A program made the position numbers and the translations under genes. This document shows, in pieces, positions 6,385 to 6,429 of a DNA stretch of 6,429 nucleotides (the stretch's first letter is position 1; the number at the start of each line of letters is the position of its first letter). The notes beneath the pieces were generated by a model. It saw only the letters and a list, made by a program, of their open reading frames with translations, ran no database searches and had not been told where the DNA came from. The DNA is from a bacterium. GTDB lineage: Bacteria; UBA10199; DSSB01. The stretch covers positions 1 through 6,429 of the forward strand of contig JAUHYS010000123.1 in NCBI GenBank assembly GCA_030426445.1, in the 5' to 3' direction.

Positions 6385-6429
6385 TAGCAATTCGGTGGGT
6401 TACGATTTAGTCAGTTTGAAATAGAGTCT

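Noticed and set aside
6385..6429. Start or end of another gene at the right edge
   Set aside because: No start codon with a ribosome-binding site and no recognisable protein end are visible in these 45 bases on either strand.

Overview
The window is an AT-rich bacterial chromosome segment dominated by a compact menaquinone (vitamin K2) biosynthesis operon. It is read on the minus strand in the order menF-menD-menH-menC-menE. Together the five enzymes convert chorismate to isochorismate (MenF), SEPHCHC (MenD), SHCHC (MenH), o-succinylbenzoate (MenC) and o-succinylbenzoyl-CoA (MenE). Neighbouring genes are 1 nt apart or overlap, so co-transcription and translational coupling are likely. A candidate sigma70-type promoter lies just upstream of menF. 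menB, which sits between menH and menC in the E. coli order, is absent here, and menA and the quinone methyltransferase gene are not in the window.

Layout: positions 1-120 hold two palindromic repeat units in head-to-head orientation. Positions 121-261 are non-coding and carry an A-tract and a promoter with a consensus -35 box. Positions 262-726 (+) encode a small GNAT-family acetyltransferase whose stop codon overlaps the stop codon of the convergent menE by 4 nt. Positions 723-6321 (-) are the men operon. Positions 6322-6429 are the upstream region of menF.

The main anomaly is in menD. The reading frame breaks after codon 74, exactly at a run of eight T (coding strand). Removing one T restores a full-length 544-residue MenD in which all the recognisable family motifs I looked for are in register. 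Either the allele is a fresh pseudogene, or the base is a sequencing or assembly error, or slippage restores the frame. The other four men genes look intact. The operon has several equal or longer A/T runs that stay in frame, so the break is probably recent, artefactual or tolerated.

Organism: low GC, many A/T homopolymers, a dispersed-looking palindromic repeat and a classical men operon would fit a host-associated or intracellular bacterium, such as an environmental chlamydia or an intracellular or predatory proteobacterium. The sequence alone does not let me name the lineage. I see no convincing undescribed system; the menD frameshift and the paired palindromes are the parts worth a second look.
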